Assembly: GCA_027624855.1 (NCBI GenBank)
Contig: JAQBTQ010000017.1
Location: 1 to 49,529, forward strand
From: Bacteroidota bacterium
GTDB lineage: Bacteria; Bacteroidota; Bacteroidia; Flavobacteriales_D; Sanyastnellaceae
Length of the DNA: 49,529 bases
Direction of reading: 5' to 3'
Both the position numbers and the translations under genes were made by a program. Shown here piece after piece: positions 26,302 to 34,586 of the stretch (the stretch's first letter is position 1; each line of letters begins with the position of its first letter). The notes beneath the pieces were generated by a model. The model was not told where the DNA came from. It searched no databases and saw only the letters and a list, made by a program, of their open reading frames with translations.

Positions 26302-26946
26302 ATGCCAATCCCAACCAGCGTATATGCAGAAATGACCCCCAATCCTGCGGTCATGAAATTTGTCGCCGACCGCCATTTGATTGCCGACTCTCATCAAGTA
26401 GAGTTCAGGACAAAAGCGGAAGCAGCGTTGTGTTCGCCTCTTGCCGAAGAGTTATTCAACTTTCCGTTCGTTCAAGGCGTTTTTATCAGTGGTTCATTCG
26501 TTTCAGTGAGCAAGGATGAATCATTGGGGTGGGAAATGATTGTCCAACAACTGAGGGAATACATTCGAGAGTGGCTGATGGAAAATGAAGTCGCCGTGAA
26601 TACGGAAGCTTACTTGGCTGTTCAAGATCAACTTGCACATCCTGCCGAAGAACCCGTGGTTGATTCGGGCCATGATTCGTCCTCTTTTATTGCTGACAGC
26701 GACATCGTACCAAGCGAGCATGATGCAGAAATCAAGCGATTACTGGATGAATTTGTGCGGCCAGCGGTTGAACAAGATGGAGGAGCAATTGATTTCAAAG
26801 CCTTCAAAGACGGGAAAGTTTTTGTACACATGAGAGGTGCATGCAGTGGATGTCCATCGAGCATGCAAACTTTGAAAGGAGGGATTGAGCAGCTTTTAAC
26901 CTCCAAATTGGAGGCCGTAAAGGAGGTTGTCGCCATCGGCGTTTAA
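26302..26946 (+). CDS. NifU-like iron-sulfur cluster carrier (Nfu)
   Basis: A 214-residue protein with an Nfu_N domain followed by a NifU C-terminal domain. The Nfu_N part reads TPNPAVMKFVADRHLI and then EELFNFPFVQGVFISGSFVSV. The NifU part has RLLDEFVRPAVEQDGGAIDF and the cluster-binding C-x-x-C at Cys181 and Cys184 (GACSGCPSSMQTLKGGIEQ). Two such domains would dimerise to hold a 4Fe-4S cluster for delivery to client enzymes; succinate dehydrogenase subunit B in this window is a possible client. Between the domains is an acidic, serine-rich linker. It ends 52 bases before the convergent repressor gene. Confidence 0.9.
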   Translation: MPIPTSVYAEMTPNPAVMKFVADRHLIADSHQVEFRTKAEAALCSPLAEELFNFPFVQGVFISGSFVSVSKDESLGWEMIVQQLREYIREWLMENEVAVNTEAYLAVQDQLAHPAEEPVVDSGHDSSSFIADSDIVPSEHDAEIKRLLDEFVRPAVEQDGGAIDFKAFKDGKVFVHMRGACSGCPSSMQTLKGGIEQLLTSKLEAVKEVVAIGV

Positions 26947-26998
26947 TCCCGACGAGCGTTTAATTCGTCCATTCGACCTGAGCGATTCCTGTTTTGAG

Positions 26999-27790
26999 CT
27001 AGGCTTTTTGAGCTCCTTTGAGTGCGTGAATCTCCGCCCGCAATGAATCCAATGTGCCCTGAATTCGTTCCATTCCAGAAAAAGCGGGCGTTGGCCAATT
27101 AAACGCCAAATATCCTCGTGCTCTCCAAACTTCAACAATGGCACTCGGGGCCACTGGATAAGGCGGGTAATCCGGATTATCAGAAATGAGCAAAAAATCC
27201 TTGTGCTCTGTATCCAACCGATTTTCGACTCGCTTAAATACCACCCCTTCGTCTCGTGTCACAATGATATACGGGCGCATCCCTCCTGCTCGGTACCAAT
27301 CTTCTTCAAAGGTGCTGAGGATGTAGCTTTTACTCGGAATGGGAAGCATGCTCTCACCCTCAATTTGAAACAATCTATGGGTAAGATTTGGCGTCACTTC
27401 AGGCAACGGAAGGCCAAAAGTGGGTAAAGATTCCAAGAATTCCGGATCTCCATATCCCTCCATGTATCCCGCCGCCGCCTTAACGGGGACGACCGCGACC
27501 CTTTCTTCATCCGTCGAACCGTCCACAGGCACTGCCAGTACACGCATGGTTTGACCCCTTAACCGAGAATCCTCGGATTCCTCTCCTTTCAGAAGTTCAT
27601 CTACAGACACTCCAAAAAAATCAGCAAAGGCCACCACATTGACGAGCCTGGGTTCAGCACGACCTTCTTCATAAGCCCCTAAAGCAGCGCGCTTCAATCC
27701 CAATCGATCTGCTAATTCTTGTTGGGTCATGCCTCGGTCCTTTCGCAGAGACTTGAGGCGCTGAGCAAAGTGAGGGAGTGGTTCAGGCAT
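26999..27790 (-). CDS. XRE-family repressor with S24 (LexA-like) autocleavage domain
   Basis: A 263-residue transcription factor. Residues about 8-68 form a helix-turn-helix (LKSLRKDRGMTQQELADRLG, then ALGAYEEGRAEPRL). The C-terminal half is an S24 peptidase: the scissile Ala107-Gly108 lies in VPVKAAAGYMEG, the nucleophile is Ser147 in EGESMLP, and the general base is Lys186 in VVFKRV. All parts needed for RecA-stimulated self-cleavage are therefore present. A C-terminal tail of about 35 residues ends in a helix (LDSLRAEIHALKGAQ). Its own promoter contains the inverted repeat TTGCT-N9-AGCAA, also found before dinB downstream. It therefore probably acts as the local SOS-type repressor of itself and of the dinB-SRAP-dnaE2 operon. 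Confidence 0.88.
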   Translation of the reverse strand: MPEPLPHFAQRLKSLRKDRGMTQQELADRLGLKRAALGAYEEGRAEPRLVNVVAFADFFGVSVDELLKGEESEDSRLRGQTMRVLAVPVDGSTDEERVAVVPVKAAAGYMEGYGDPEFLESLPTFGLPLPEVTPNLTHRLFQIEGESMLPIPSKSYILSTFEEDWYRAGGMRPYIIVTRDEGVVFKRVENRLDTEHKDFLLISDNPDYPPYPVAPSAIVEVWRARGYLAFNWPTPAFSGMERIQGTLDSLRAEIHALKGAQKA

Positions 27791-27797
27791 GGTATCA

Positions 27798-27819
27798 ATT
27801 TGCTAACAAAAATAGCAAT
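27798..27819 (-). promoter_or_regulatory. Putative SOS-type operator overlapping the repressor promoter
   Basis: The inverted repeat TTGCT-N9-AGCAA is perfect (inward it extends to TTGCTA-N7-TAGCAA). It starts 8 bases upstream of the repressor ATG. The -7 element TATTTTTG (27807-27814, minus strand) lies between the half-sites, so a bound dimer would block RNA polymerase. Read in the direction of transcription, 16 of 22 positions match the site before dinB. Confidence 0.65.
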
Positions 27820-27870
27820 GCCATGGGAAAGAGGAAAATTCCAAGGGCTGAACTATCTTGTATGTTCCAA

Positions 27871-29316
27871 ATGAACACGATGATGCGTGAGGTTTTGCAC
27901 TGCGGAATGGGGTTTCTGCTGGCCATCTATGTTGTTGTTCCGCTTCAAGCACAACAATATTTTGGTTGGGCTCAACACCTCGTGCATTGTCCTCATGAAT
28001 CTTGTGCCGGTGGCCTTCAAGGCATTCCAGTGGATGCGCATTCGCACATTGGGGCTCCTGCTTGGTACCATGCTGAGGCCCCTCGTAATTCAACCATCAT
28101 TGTAAACTACAACGGGTTTCCGGAAGAAGCCATCATCGCCTTTGATCATGCAGTCGATATCTGGTCCGTAGTGGTTGAGTCTGAAATCACCATTCGAATC
28201 GATGCCCACTGGGAAGACCTCGGGTCAAACGCTTTGGCACAGGCAGCCCCGACCAATTTGTTCGAAAACTTCATCAACGCGCCATTTGAAGACACGTACT
28301 ATGCATCCGCATTGGCAGATGCTCTTGCAAACGAGGACTTGTCTGAGCAATCAGACCTGAATTGCTCCTTCAATAGTACCGCGAATTGGTACTTTGGCAC
28401 CGACGGAAACACGCCTGCCGGCACCTATGATTTTGTAACAGCAGCATTGCATGAGATTGCACACGGGCTGGGGTTCATCGGAAGTGCATACTACATTGAT
28501 GGATTTGGATTCATCGGCACTGCGAATACCCCTTATCCCTACGATCATTTCACAGAAACCCAAGATTCTATCGCCTTATTGGATTTGCCGAATGGATCTC
28601 AAACCCTTGGAGATGCGCTGACTTCAAACCAAATTTATTGGAATGGTACTGGTGGTATGGAAGGAGTGGGAGGTGGAAGGCCGCGCATTTATGCCCCTGC
28701 GAATTATGGGGTGGGCTCCAGTTATTCTCATTTAAATGAGTCAACATATTCTGCCGGTTCGCCAAACAGCCTCATGACCCCTGGGCTCAACACGGCCGAA
28801 TCCAATCATGATCCTGGTCCTGCGCTATTGGGTATGTTTCAAGACATGGGATGGAGCATCGGAACTTGCCAAATTCTGGAAGTGGAAATTGGCGAGCAAA
28901 GTCCTTGTAATTCGAATACCGATGGCTACAATCAAACGATTATCCTCTCGTTTCAATCCGCACCGAGCTCCGGTCTGATTGATGTAAATGGAGGGCTTTA
29001 TTCATTGTCGGAAAGCCCGAAGACCATTGTTCTATCTGGACTCCCCTCAAATGGATTGTCCGTAGATCTTGAGATCTTCTTTACCGCTGACCCGGATTGT
29101 CAAACGTTCATTCCGGAGGCTTTTGTGGCACCGGTCTCCTGCTATTGCCTCACGGACTTAAGCGGTAATGGGCTAACCGATGTGCAAGACGTATTGTTAC
29201 TCTTAGCGGATTTTGGTTGTTTGAGTGGATGTAGTGGAGACGTAACAGGGGACGGTGCCAGCAATGTGGAAGATGTATTGTCGGTCTTGGCAGCCTTTGG
29301 AAGTGCTTGTCCTTAA
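27871..29316 (+). CDS. Secreted zinc metalloprotease (HExxH) with dockerin-like C-terminus
   Basis: From the ATG at 27871 the protein has 481 residues. ATGs at 27823 and 27862 are upstream alternatives, but MNTMMREVLHCGMGFLLAIY makes a natural signal peptide. The zinc motif HEIAHGLGF starts at residue 194 (His194, Glu195, His198), and SPNSLMTPG near 303 resembles the Met-turn of metzincins. The third-ligand position of HExxHxxGxxH is Gly here, so it is not a standard metzincin. The C-terminus has two calcium-loop-like repeats (DLSGNGLTDVQDVLLLLADF and DVTGDGASNVEDVLSVLAAF) with flanking cysteines, as in dockerin-type modules common in this lineage. Probably an extracellular peptidase; substrate unknown. 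A TATCTTGT box lies just before the start. Confidence 0.75.
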   Translation: MNTMMREVLHCGMGFLLAIYVVVPLQAQQYFGWAQHLVHCPHESCAGGLQGIPVDAHSHIGAPAWYHAEAPRNSTIIVNYNGFPEEAIIAFDHAVDIWSVVVESEITIRIDAHWEDLGSNALAQAAPTNLFENFINAPFEDTYYASALADALANEDLSEQSDLNCSFNSTANWYFGTDGNTPAGTYDFVTAALHEIAHGLGFIGSAYYIDGFGFIGTANTPYPYDHFTETQDSIALLDLPNGSQTLGDALTSNQIYWNGTGGMEGVGGGRPRIYAPANYGVGSSYSHLNESTYSAGSPNSLMTPGLNTAESNHDPGPALLGMFQDMGWSIGTCQILEVEIGEQSPCNSNTDGYNQTIILSFQSAPSSGLIDVNGGLYSLSESPKTIVLSGLPSNGLSVDLEIFFTADPDCQTFIPEAFVAPVSCYCLTDLSGNGLTDVQDVLLLLADFGCLSGCSGDVTGDGASNVEDVLSVLAAFGSACP

Positions 29317-29351
29317 AAAATAATTTACCCCTTTTTGCGTTTTATTTTGGC

Positions 29352-29373
29352 TTTGCTCATTATTTTAGCAAAA
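29352..29373 (+). promoter_or_regulatory. Putative SOS-type operator upstream of dinB
   Basis: The inverted repeat TTTGCT-N9-AGCAAA ends 4 bases before the dinB ATG and directly follows a possible -7 box (TATTTTGG, 29343-29350). It has the same half-sites and spacing as the site over the repressor promoter, so one protein could control both. Confidence 0.65.
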
Positions 29374-29377
29374 CGAA

Positions 29378-30610
29378 ATGACCGCGAACCCTCCATCCGC
29401 TAACCGTGCCATTCTGCACCTCGATCTCGACACTTTTTTTGTATCGGTAGAGCGGCTCATGGACCGGAGACTCCTCAACCAGCCGATTCTGATTGGCGGT
29501 ACGGGAGATCGTGGGGTCGTTGCTGCTTGCAGTTATGAAACCCGCGCATTTGGGGTGCATTCTGGCATGCCCATGCGACAGGCACGGCTCATGTGTCCGG
29601 AAGCCCTCGTCATCCGAGGAAACTCCATGAATTACATGAAGCAGTCCAAAGCTGTCACGGAAATCATCCAAGAAGCCGTTCCCGTCTGCGAAAAAACCTC
29701 CATTGACGAATTCTATGCCGACCTCAGTGGAATGGATCGGTTTTTTGGCTGTTGGCAATTCGCCAGTGAGCTACGAGACCGTGTGATCCGAGAAACCGGA
29801 TTGCCTATTTCGTTCGGCATGAGCACCAGTAAGACGGTCAGCAAAGTTGCCACCGGACAAGCCAAGCCTTCGGGCACATTGAAAATCGAACACGGTACCG
29901 AACGGCCCTTTCTTGCTCCACTGTCTGTGAGGAAAATCCCACAAGTTGGCACTCAAACCTACCAAACCCTTCGCAACCTAGGCGTCAAACGCATCCAAAC
30001 CATCCAGGAAATGCCCATCGAATTGATGGAACAAGTCCTCGGCCAGAACGGAACATCGATTTGGAGAAAAGCCCACGGCATTGACCACAGCCCTGTCATT
30101 GCATTCAACGAGCGCAAGTCCATCTCTACCGAACGCACGTTTGCCAAAGACACGACCGACGTCGAAAAACTCCGCGGCATCCTGATTGCGATGACCGAAA
30201 ACCTCGCTTATCAACTCCGTCGCGGTCAAAAACTCACCGCTTGTGTCACGGTCAAAATCCGCTATGCTGATTTCGACACACGGTCCTTGCAAGCTCGAAT
30301 TCCTTATACCTCCTCTGACCATGTGTTGATCCCCAAAGTCAAGTCCCTTTTCGAACAGCTTTACAACCGCCGTGTACAAGTTCGACTCATTGGTGTCCGT
30401 TACAGCCACCTCGTAGAAGGTGGATTTCAAATGGATCTTTTTGACGACGTTGATGAGCGGCTTGAATTGTACCGAGCGCTCGATCAAATTCGCAATCAAT
30501 ACGGTGACCGAAGTGTCGTAACAGCCGCCGGCATGGAGGCGCGCACCATTGGTCGACCCAATCCTTTTAATGGAGAAGCCCCCTTGCTTCTTGCCAACCG
30601 TCATCAGTAA
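29378..30610 (+). CDS. dinB: Y-family translesion DNA polymerase (DinB/Pol IV type)
   Basis: A 410-residue error-prone polymerase that copies past damaged bases. The catalytic motifs are intact: LHLDLDTFFVSVERLMD carries the first Asp, VVAACSYETRAFGVHSGMP follows, and TSIDEFYADLSGMD carries the second acidic pair. Helix-hairpin-helix and little-finger regions follow. A clamp-binding pentapeptide, QMDLF, is at residues 351-355, followed by an acidic DDVDERLELY. It is the first gene of a three-gene operon: the SRAP gene starts 12 bases after it and dnaE2 9 bases after that. Upstream lies an operator shared with the S24 repressor gene, which implies induction by DNA damage. Confidence 0.93.
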   Translation: MTANPPSANRAILHLDLDTFFVSVERLMDRRLLNQPILIGGTGDRGVVAACSYETRAFGVHSGMPMRQARLMCPEALVIRGNSMNYMKQSKAVTEIIQEAVPVCEKTSIDEFYADLSGMDRFFGCWQFASELRDRVIRETGLPISFGMSTSKTVSKVATGQAKPSGTLKIEHGTERPFLAPLSVRKIPQVGTQTYQTLRNLGVKRIQTIQEMPIELMEQVLGQNGTSIWRKAHGIDHSPVIAFNERKSISTERTFAKDTTDVEKLRGILIAMTENLAYQLRRGQKLTACVTVKIRYADFDTRSLQARIPYTSSDHVLIPKVKSLFEQLYNRRVQVRLIGVRYSHLVEGGFQMDLFDDVDERLELYRALDQIRNQYGDRSVVTAAGMEARTIGRPNPFNGEAPLLLANRHQ

Positions 30611-30622
30611 ATTCATCGCATC

Positions 30623-31456
30623 ATGTGTGGCCGATATGTAACCGTTTCTTCTGTTCAAACCATTGAAAAGCGCTTCCAAGTGCAAGCCACTCCGGACGTT
30701 CAAACGCAATGGCGCCCAAACGCCAATGTTTCACATGGTGAATCCGCCCCAGTCATCACGAGTGAAGCGCCACAACAGATTACCCTCCAACAATTCGGAT
30801 TCACCCCGCGATGGGCCAAAAAGCAATTCTACATGATTAACGCCCGATCTGAGGGCGATCATAACAAAGAAGATCATCCGGAATACACGGGTGCCATGGG
30901 CATTCTTCAAAAGCCCATGTTTCGACAGTCCATACGCGATCGAAGGTGCATTGTCGTTGCCGATGCCTTCATTGAAGGACCCCGACAAGAAAAACTCACC
31001 AAGCCATACCTTGTCTACGCACGACATGGTCGACGCCCTTTTGGATTGGCAGGAATTTGGGATGAGTGGATCCATCCCAATACCGGTGAAATCACCCGTT
31101 CATTTGCCATTTTGACCACAGTGGCCAATGAACTCATGCAGGCCATCGGCCACCATCGATCGCCCGTCATTCTGGATGAAAGCGAAGAACAAGCGTGGAT
31201 TGATCTCTCCACGCCTCTATCCGACATCACCCATATGCTCAGGCCTTACCCGGCAAAAAAACTGAATGCCTATCCCATTACTCCTGATATCCGAGATCCG
31301 CGAGCCAATGGCGCAGACCTCTTACAGCCGACCGGTGATCGCGTTTATCCTGAGCACACCTTTGAAATTCATCAAGGCCTCGAAATGTTTGGGATGGGGG
31401 AATCCCCCGCCCGAAGGCGGTCTTCTTCAAGAGGCACCCAAGGTTCCCTGTTTTAA
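30623..31456 (+). CDS. SRAP domain protein (YedK/HMCES type), abasic-site DNA-protein crosslinker
   Basis: A 277-residue protein of the SOS response-associated peptidase family, which covalently binds abasic sites in single-stranded DNA through Cys2. Cys2 follows the initiator Met (MCGRYV). Other family residues are present: YMINARSEG, Glu118 in VVADAFIEG, FGLAGIWDEW, FAILTTVANELMQAIGHH and the HHRSPVIL motif at 177-184. Beyond the catalytic domain is a basic C-terminal tail (RRRSSSRGT) ending exactly in QGSLF (residues 273-277), which fits the bacterial sliding-clamp-binding consensus. It lies inside the dinB-dnaE2 operon with 12- and 9-base spacers. Cytoplasmic. Confidence 0.92.
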   Translation: MCGRYVTVSSVQTIEKRFQVQATPDVQTQWRPNANVSHGESAPVITSEAPQQITLQQFGFTPRWAKKQFYMINARSEGDHNKEDHPEYTGAMGILQKPMFRQSIRDRRCIVVADAFIEGPRQEKLTKPYLVYARHGRRPFGLAGIWDEWIHPNTGEITRSFAILTTVANELMQAIGHHRSPVILDESEEQAWIDLSTPLSDITHMLRPYPAKKLNAYPITPDIRDPRANGADLLQPTGDRVYPEHTFEIHQGLEMFGMGESPARRRSSSRGTQGSLF

Positions 31457-31465
31457 TTCCCGGCC

Positions 31466-34400
31466 ATGCACTTGCATTGCCACTCTTGGTTCAGCCTGCG
31501 GTATGGGCTGATGAAACCCCGTGAACTGCTTGCTGAAGCAGAAGCTTCTGACATCTCCGCATTGGCGCTCACTGACATCAATACCACGTCAGCACATTGG
31601 GATTTTGTACGGCTCGCGCCCGAGTATGGTATTCGCCCCATTCTTGGAATCGACTTTCGCAACAAGGATGATGCAGGGACCCCTCTTTACGTAGGGTATG
31701 CTCACTCAAACGACGGGTACGCTCAATTATGTGATCACCTGAATGCACACCTCCATGCGCACAAGCCATTTGATTTTGACGCACCCGAAATGACCGATGT
31801 GTCGGTGGTGTATCCCTGGTCACGATGGAAACAAACCAAGCAATCACTGAAAGCCAATGAATGGATTGGCGTAAGGCCATGGGAACAAACCGAGCTTCGA
31901 CTGCTTCGCAGTTACAGCAACCACAACATTCCTTGGGATCGCCTCATTGCTTGGCACACCTTTACGTTCAGACACAAGCGCGATTGGAATTGCCATCGCA
32001 TTTTACGAGCTGTTGACGGCAATGTCTTACTCAGCAAATTGCCTCCGACCCAAACTGGCCATCCCCACGATCGGCTATTATCTCCCGCTGATTTTTATCA
32101 GGTATATGCGGAAAATCCTGAATGGATAAAACGATCCGAACAATTACTTGCGCAATGCAACATTGACCTCCCTGTCCCAAAAAAAGGAAGAAGCCACAAC
32201 AACCAGCACACCTACACCGCTTCTGAAGAGGAAGATGAGCGTTTAATTCGGTCGCTTTGCGCTGAGGGCCTTGCATACCGGTATCCCGACCACGAAGAAT
32301 CCGTGATTGAACGAATGGAAATGGAATTGGGCATCATTCGTCAACAAGGTTACCTCGCTTATTTTCTCATCAACTGGGACATTACCAGCTACGCGCGGAG
32401 TAAAGGGTATTTCTATGTAGGTCGCGGAAGCGGAGCCAATAGTTTGGTTGCCTATCTCTTGCGTATCACCGATGTTGACCCCATCGAACTGGATCTCTAT
32501 TTTGAACGATTCATCAACCTGTATCGAACCAATCCTCCTGACTTCGATATTGATTTTTCTTGGACCGATCGGGACGATGTAACCCAGTACATTTTTGATC
32601 GATTTCCCCATGTCGCCCTCGTCGGCGCATACAGCACATTTCAATTTCGTGCCGTCATTCGGGAATTGGGGAAAGTGTTCGGCTTGCCCAAACACGCCAT
32701 AGATCAGTTAGCCGACGGCAAAACCTCAGGACCCGAGGTCGACGAAATCGAAGCATGGGTGTTGCGCTACGCGGGCTACCTTCAAGACTTCCCCAATTCA
32801 CTGACCATTCACGCCTGTGGCATTCTCATCGCCGACCGCCCTTTGAATCATTTTGGAGGAACCTTTATGCCTCCAAAAGGGTTTCCAACCACCCAATTCG
32901 ACATGGTCGTAGCTGAGGATATTGGCCTGTTCAAATTCGACATTTTGAGTCAGCGTGGGCTTGGGAAAATTCGGGACACCATTGATTTAATCGCTGTTCA
33001 TCAACCAGCGGTTGCTGCCCAAATCGACATCCACGATATGGCGCGATTTAAGCGCGACCCCATCATTCAGCACTTATTAAAAGAAGCATTGGCTGTGGGG
33101 TGTTTTTACGTGGAATCCCCTGCCATGCGCATGCTCATGCGCAAATTGCAGGTCGACAATTACCTCGGACTTGTCGCGGCAAGCTCCGTCATTCGTCCCG
33201 GCGTGTCTCGCAGCGGCATGATGCGAGCTTACATTGAGCGACATCGCCATCCAGAACGGCGAGACGACGCGCATCCTGTACTCTTCGAGCTCATGCCCGA
33301 GACATACGGTGTCATGGTTTATCAAGAGGACGTTATCAAAGTGGCGCACCACTTTGCCGGGTTGGATTTGGGCGAAGCCGACGTCCTTCGAAGAGGAATG
33401 AGTGGAAAATTCCGATCGCGAGAAGAGTTTGCCAAAGCGCGTGATGCATTTCACGAAAAAGCCATAAAGCGCGGAAGGGATCCCATTTTGGTTGAAGAAG
33501 TATGGCGACAGGTCGAAAGCTTTGCAGGTTACGCTTTCGCAAAAGGACACTCCGCATCATATGCCGTTGAAAGCTATCAAAGCCTTTATCTCAAAGCACA
33601 TTGGCCATTGGAATACATGGCCGCTTGCATCAACAATTTTGGAGGGTTTTATCGAACAGAATTTTATGTTCATGAAGCACGGATGCTGGGAGGGCGTATC
33701 GAACCTCCTTGCGTCAATCGGGGAAATTGGGAGGCCTGTGTGTACCCTAACGAGGCCGCCATTGTTCTTGGGTTCAACTTGGTCCGAGGAATCCAAGCAC
33801 AAGTCATCGCCCGCATTATGAAGGAACGCCACGAACAGGGTCCCTATCAATCACTCCAAGACTTCATTGACCGGACAGGGATAGGACTGGAACAATGCTT
33901 GCTCATCATACGCTGTGGTGCGATGCGGTTCACCGATAAAAATCCACAACAACTGCAATGGGAAAGCCACTTTTTACTTGGAAACACAAAAAAAGGCTCT
34001 CACAACGTTACGCTCTTCACTCCTGACATTACGCGATTTACCCTTCCAAAATTTGAGATCAATGACCTAGAAACAGCTTTCGATCAGATCGAACTATTTG
34101 GCTTTCCATTGAGTTCGCCCTTCCGACTCCTCACGACCGAAGCCCAAACCATCGCACGCCAAGGAATACGCAGTGAAGTGCTAAATGAATGCATTGGCCA
34201 AGAAGTAGCGGTTGTTGGGTATCTCGTCACCGTCAAAGAAACCCATACCGCACAGCGCGAACGCATGTGTTTTGGTTGTTTTGTTGACATCGAAGGTCAA
34301 TGGCTCGATACCGTTCACTTCCCCCCATCACTGCGACAATACGCGTTTCGAGGACGCGGAATATATTGGATTCGGGGGCCCGTCAAAGAGGAGTTTGGTT

Positions 34401-34582
34401 GCATTCACGTTGAGGCAATGGAAATGAAAAAATTGGATTATATCGCCGATCCTCGTTATGCTGAAGACGGACTCCCAGGGAGAGAGCCACGCCCCAACAA
34501 CGCAACCGCCGCACGCCGACGCCAAACCATGGGAGCACGAAGTGGAGGTGGATTACTCAAACGCTCCCTCCGAAACCCTTGA
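31466..34582 (+). CDS. dnaE2: Error-prone DNA polymerase III alpha subunit (DnaE2 type)
   Basis: A C-family polymerase of 1038 residues, shorter than replicative DnaE. The N-terminal PHP domain starts MHLHCHSWFSLRYGLMKPRE. The palm contains RGSGANSLVAYLLRITDVDP and the catalytic aspartates in PDFDIDF (358-364). Later come GVMVYQEDVIKVAHHFAGLD, the finger motif RRGMSGKFRSREEF, and FAGYAFAKGHSASYAVESYQ. A clamp-binding-like QIELF lies at 874-878, just before an OB-fold (VAVVGYLVTVKETHTAQRER), the position where DnaE proteins carry their clamp motif. There is no tau-binding C-terminal extension; the end is a basic tail. It is the last gene of the operon, and its stop is 4 bases from that of the convergent receptor gene. 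Confidence 0.93.
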   Translation: MHLHCHSWFSLRYGLMKPRELLAEAEASDISALALTDINTTSAHWDFVRLAPEYGIRPILGIDFRNKDDAGTPLYVGYAHSNDGYAQLCDHLNAHLHAHKPFDFDAPEMTDVSVVYPWSRWKQTKQSLKANEWIGVRPWEQTELRLLRSYSNHNIPWDRLIAWHTFTFRHKRDWNCHRILRAVDGNVLLSKLPPTQTGHPHDRLLSPADFYQVYAENPEWIKRSEQLLAQCNIDLPVPKKGRSHNNQHTYTASEEEDERLIRSLCAEGLAYRYPDHEESVIERMEMELGIIRQQGYLAYFLINWDITSYARSKGYFYVGRGSGANSLVAYLLRITDVDPIELDLYFERFINLYRTNPPDFDIDFSWTDRDDVTQYIFDRFPHVALVGAYSTFQFRAVIRELGKVFGLPKHAIDQLADGKTSGPEVDEIEAWVLRYAGYLQDFPNSLTIHACGILIADRPLNHFGGTFMPPKGFPTTQFDMVVAEDIGLFKFDILSQRGLGKIRDTIDLIAVHQPAVAAQIDIHDMARFKRDPIIQHLLKEALAVGCFYVESPAMRMLMRKLQVDNYLGLVAASSVIRPGVSRSGMMRAYIERHRHPERRDDAHPVLFELMPETYGVMVYQEDVIKVAHHFAGLDLGEADVLRRGMSGKFRSREEFAKARDAFHEKAIKRGRDPILVEEVWRQVESFAGYAFAKGHSASYAVESYQSLYLKAHWPLEYMAACINNFGGFYRTEFYVHEARMLGGRIEPPCVNRGNWEACVYPNEAAIVLGFNLVRGIQAQVIARIMKERHEQGPYQSLQDFIDRTGIGLEQCLLIIRCGAMRFTDKNPQQLQWESHFLLGNTKKGSHNVTLFTPDITRFTLPKFEINDLETAFDQIELFGFPLSSPFRLLTTEAQTIARQGIRSEVLNECIGQEVAVVGYLVTVKETHTAQRERMCFGCFVDIEGQWLDTVHFPPSLRQYAFRGRGIYWIRGPVKEEFGCIHVEAMEMKKLDYIADPRYAEDGLPGREPRPNNATAARRRQTMGARSGGGLLKRSLRNP

Positions 34583-34586
34583 AAAT

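Noticed and set aside
26996-27015. Hairpin (GAGCT...AGCTC) at the end of the repressor gene as a terminator
   Set aside because: The 5-bp stem lies within the last codons and has no suitable T-run after it.
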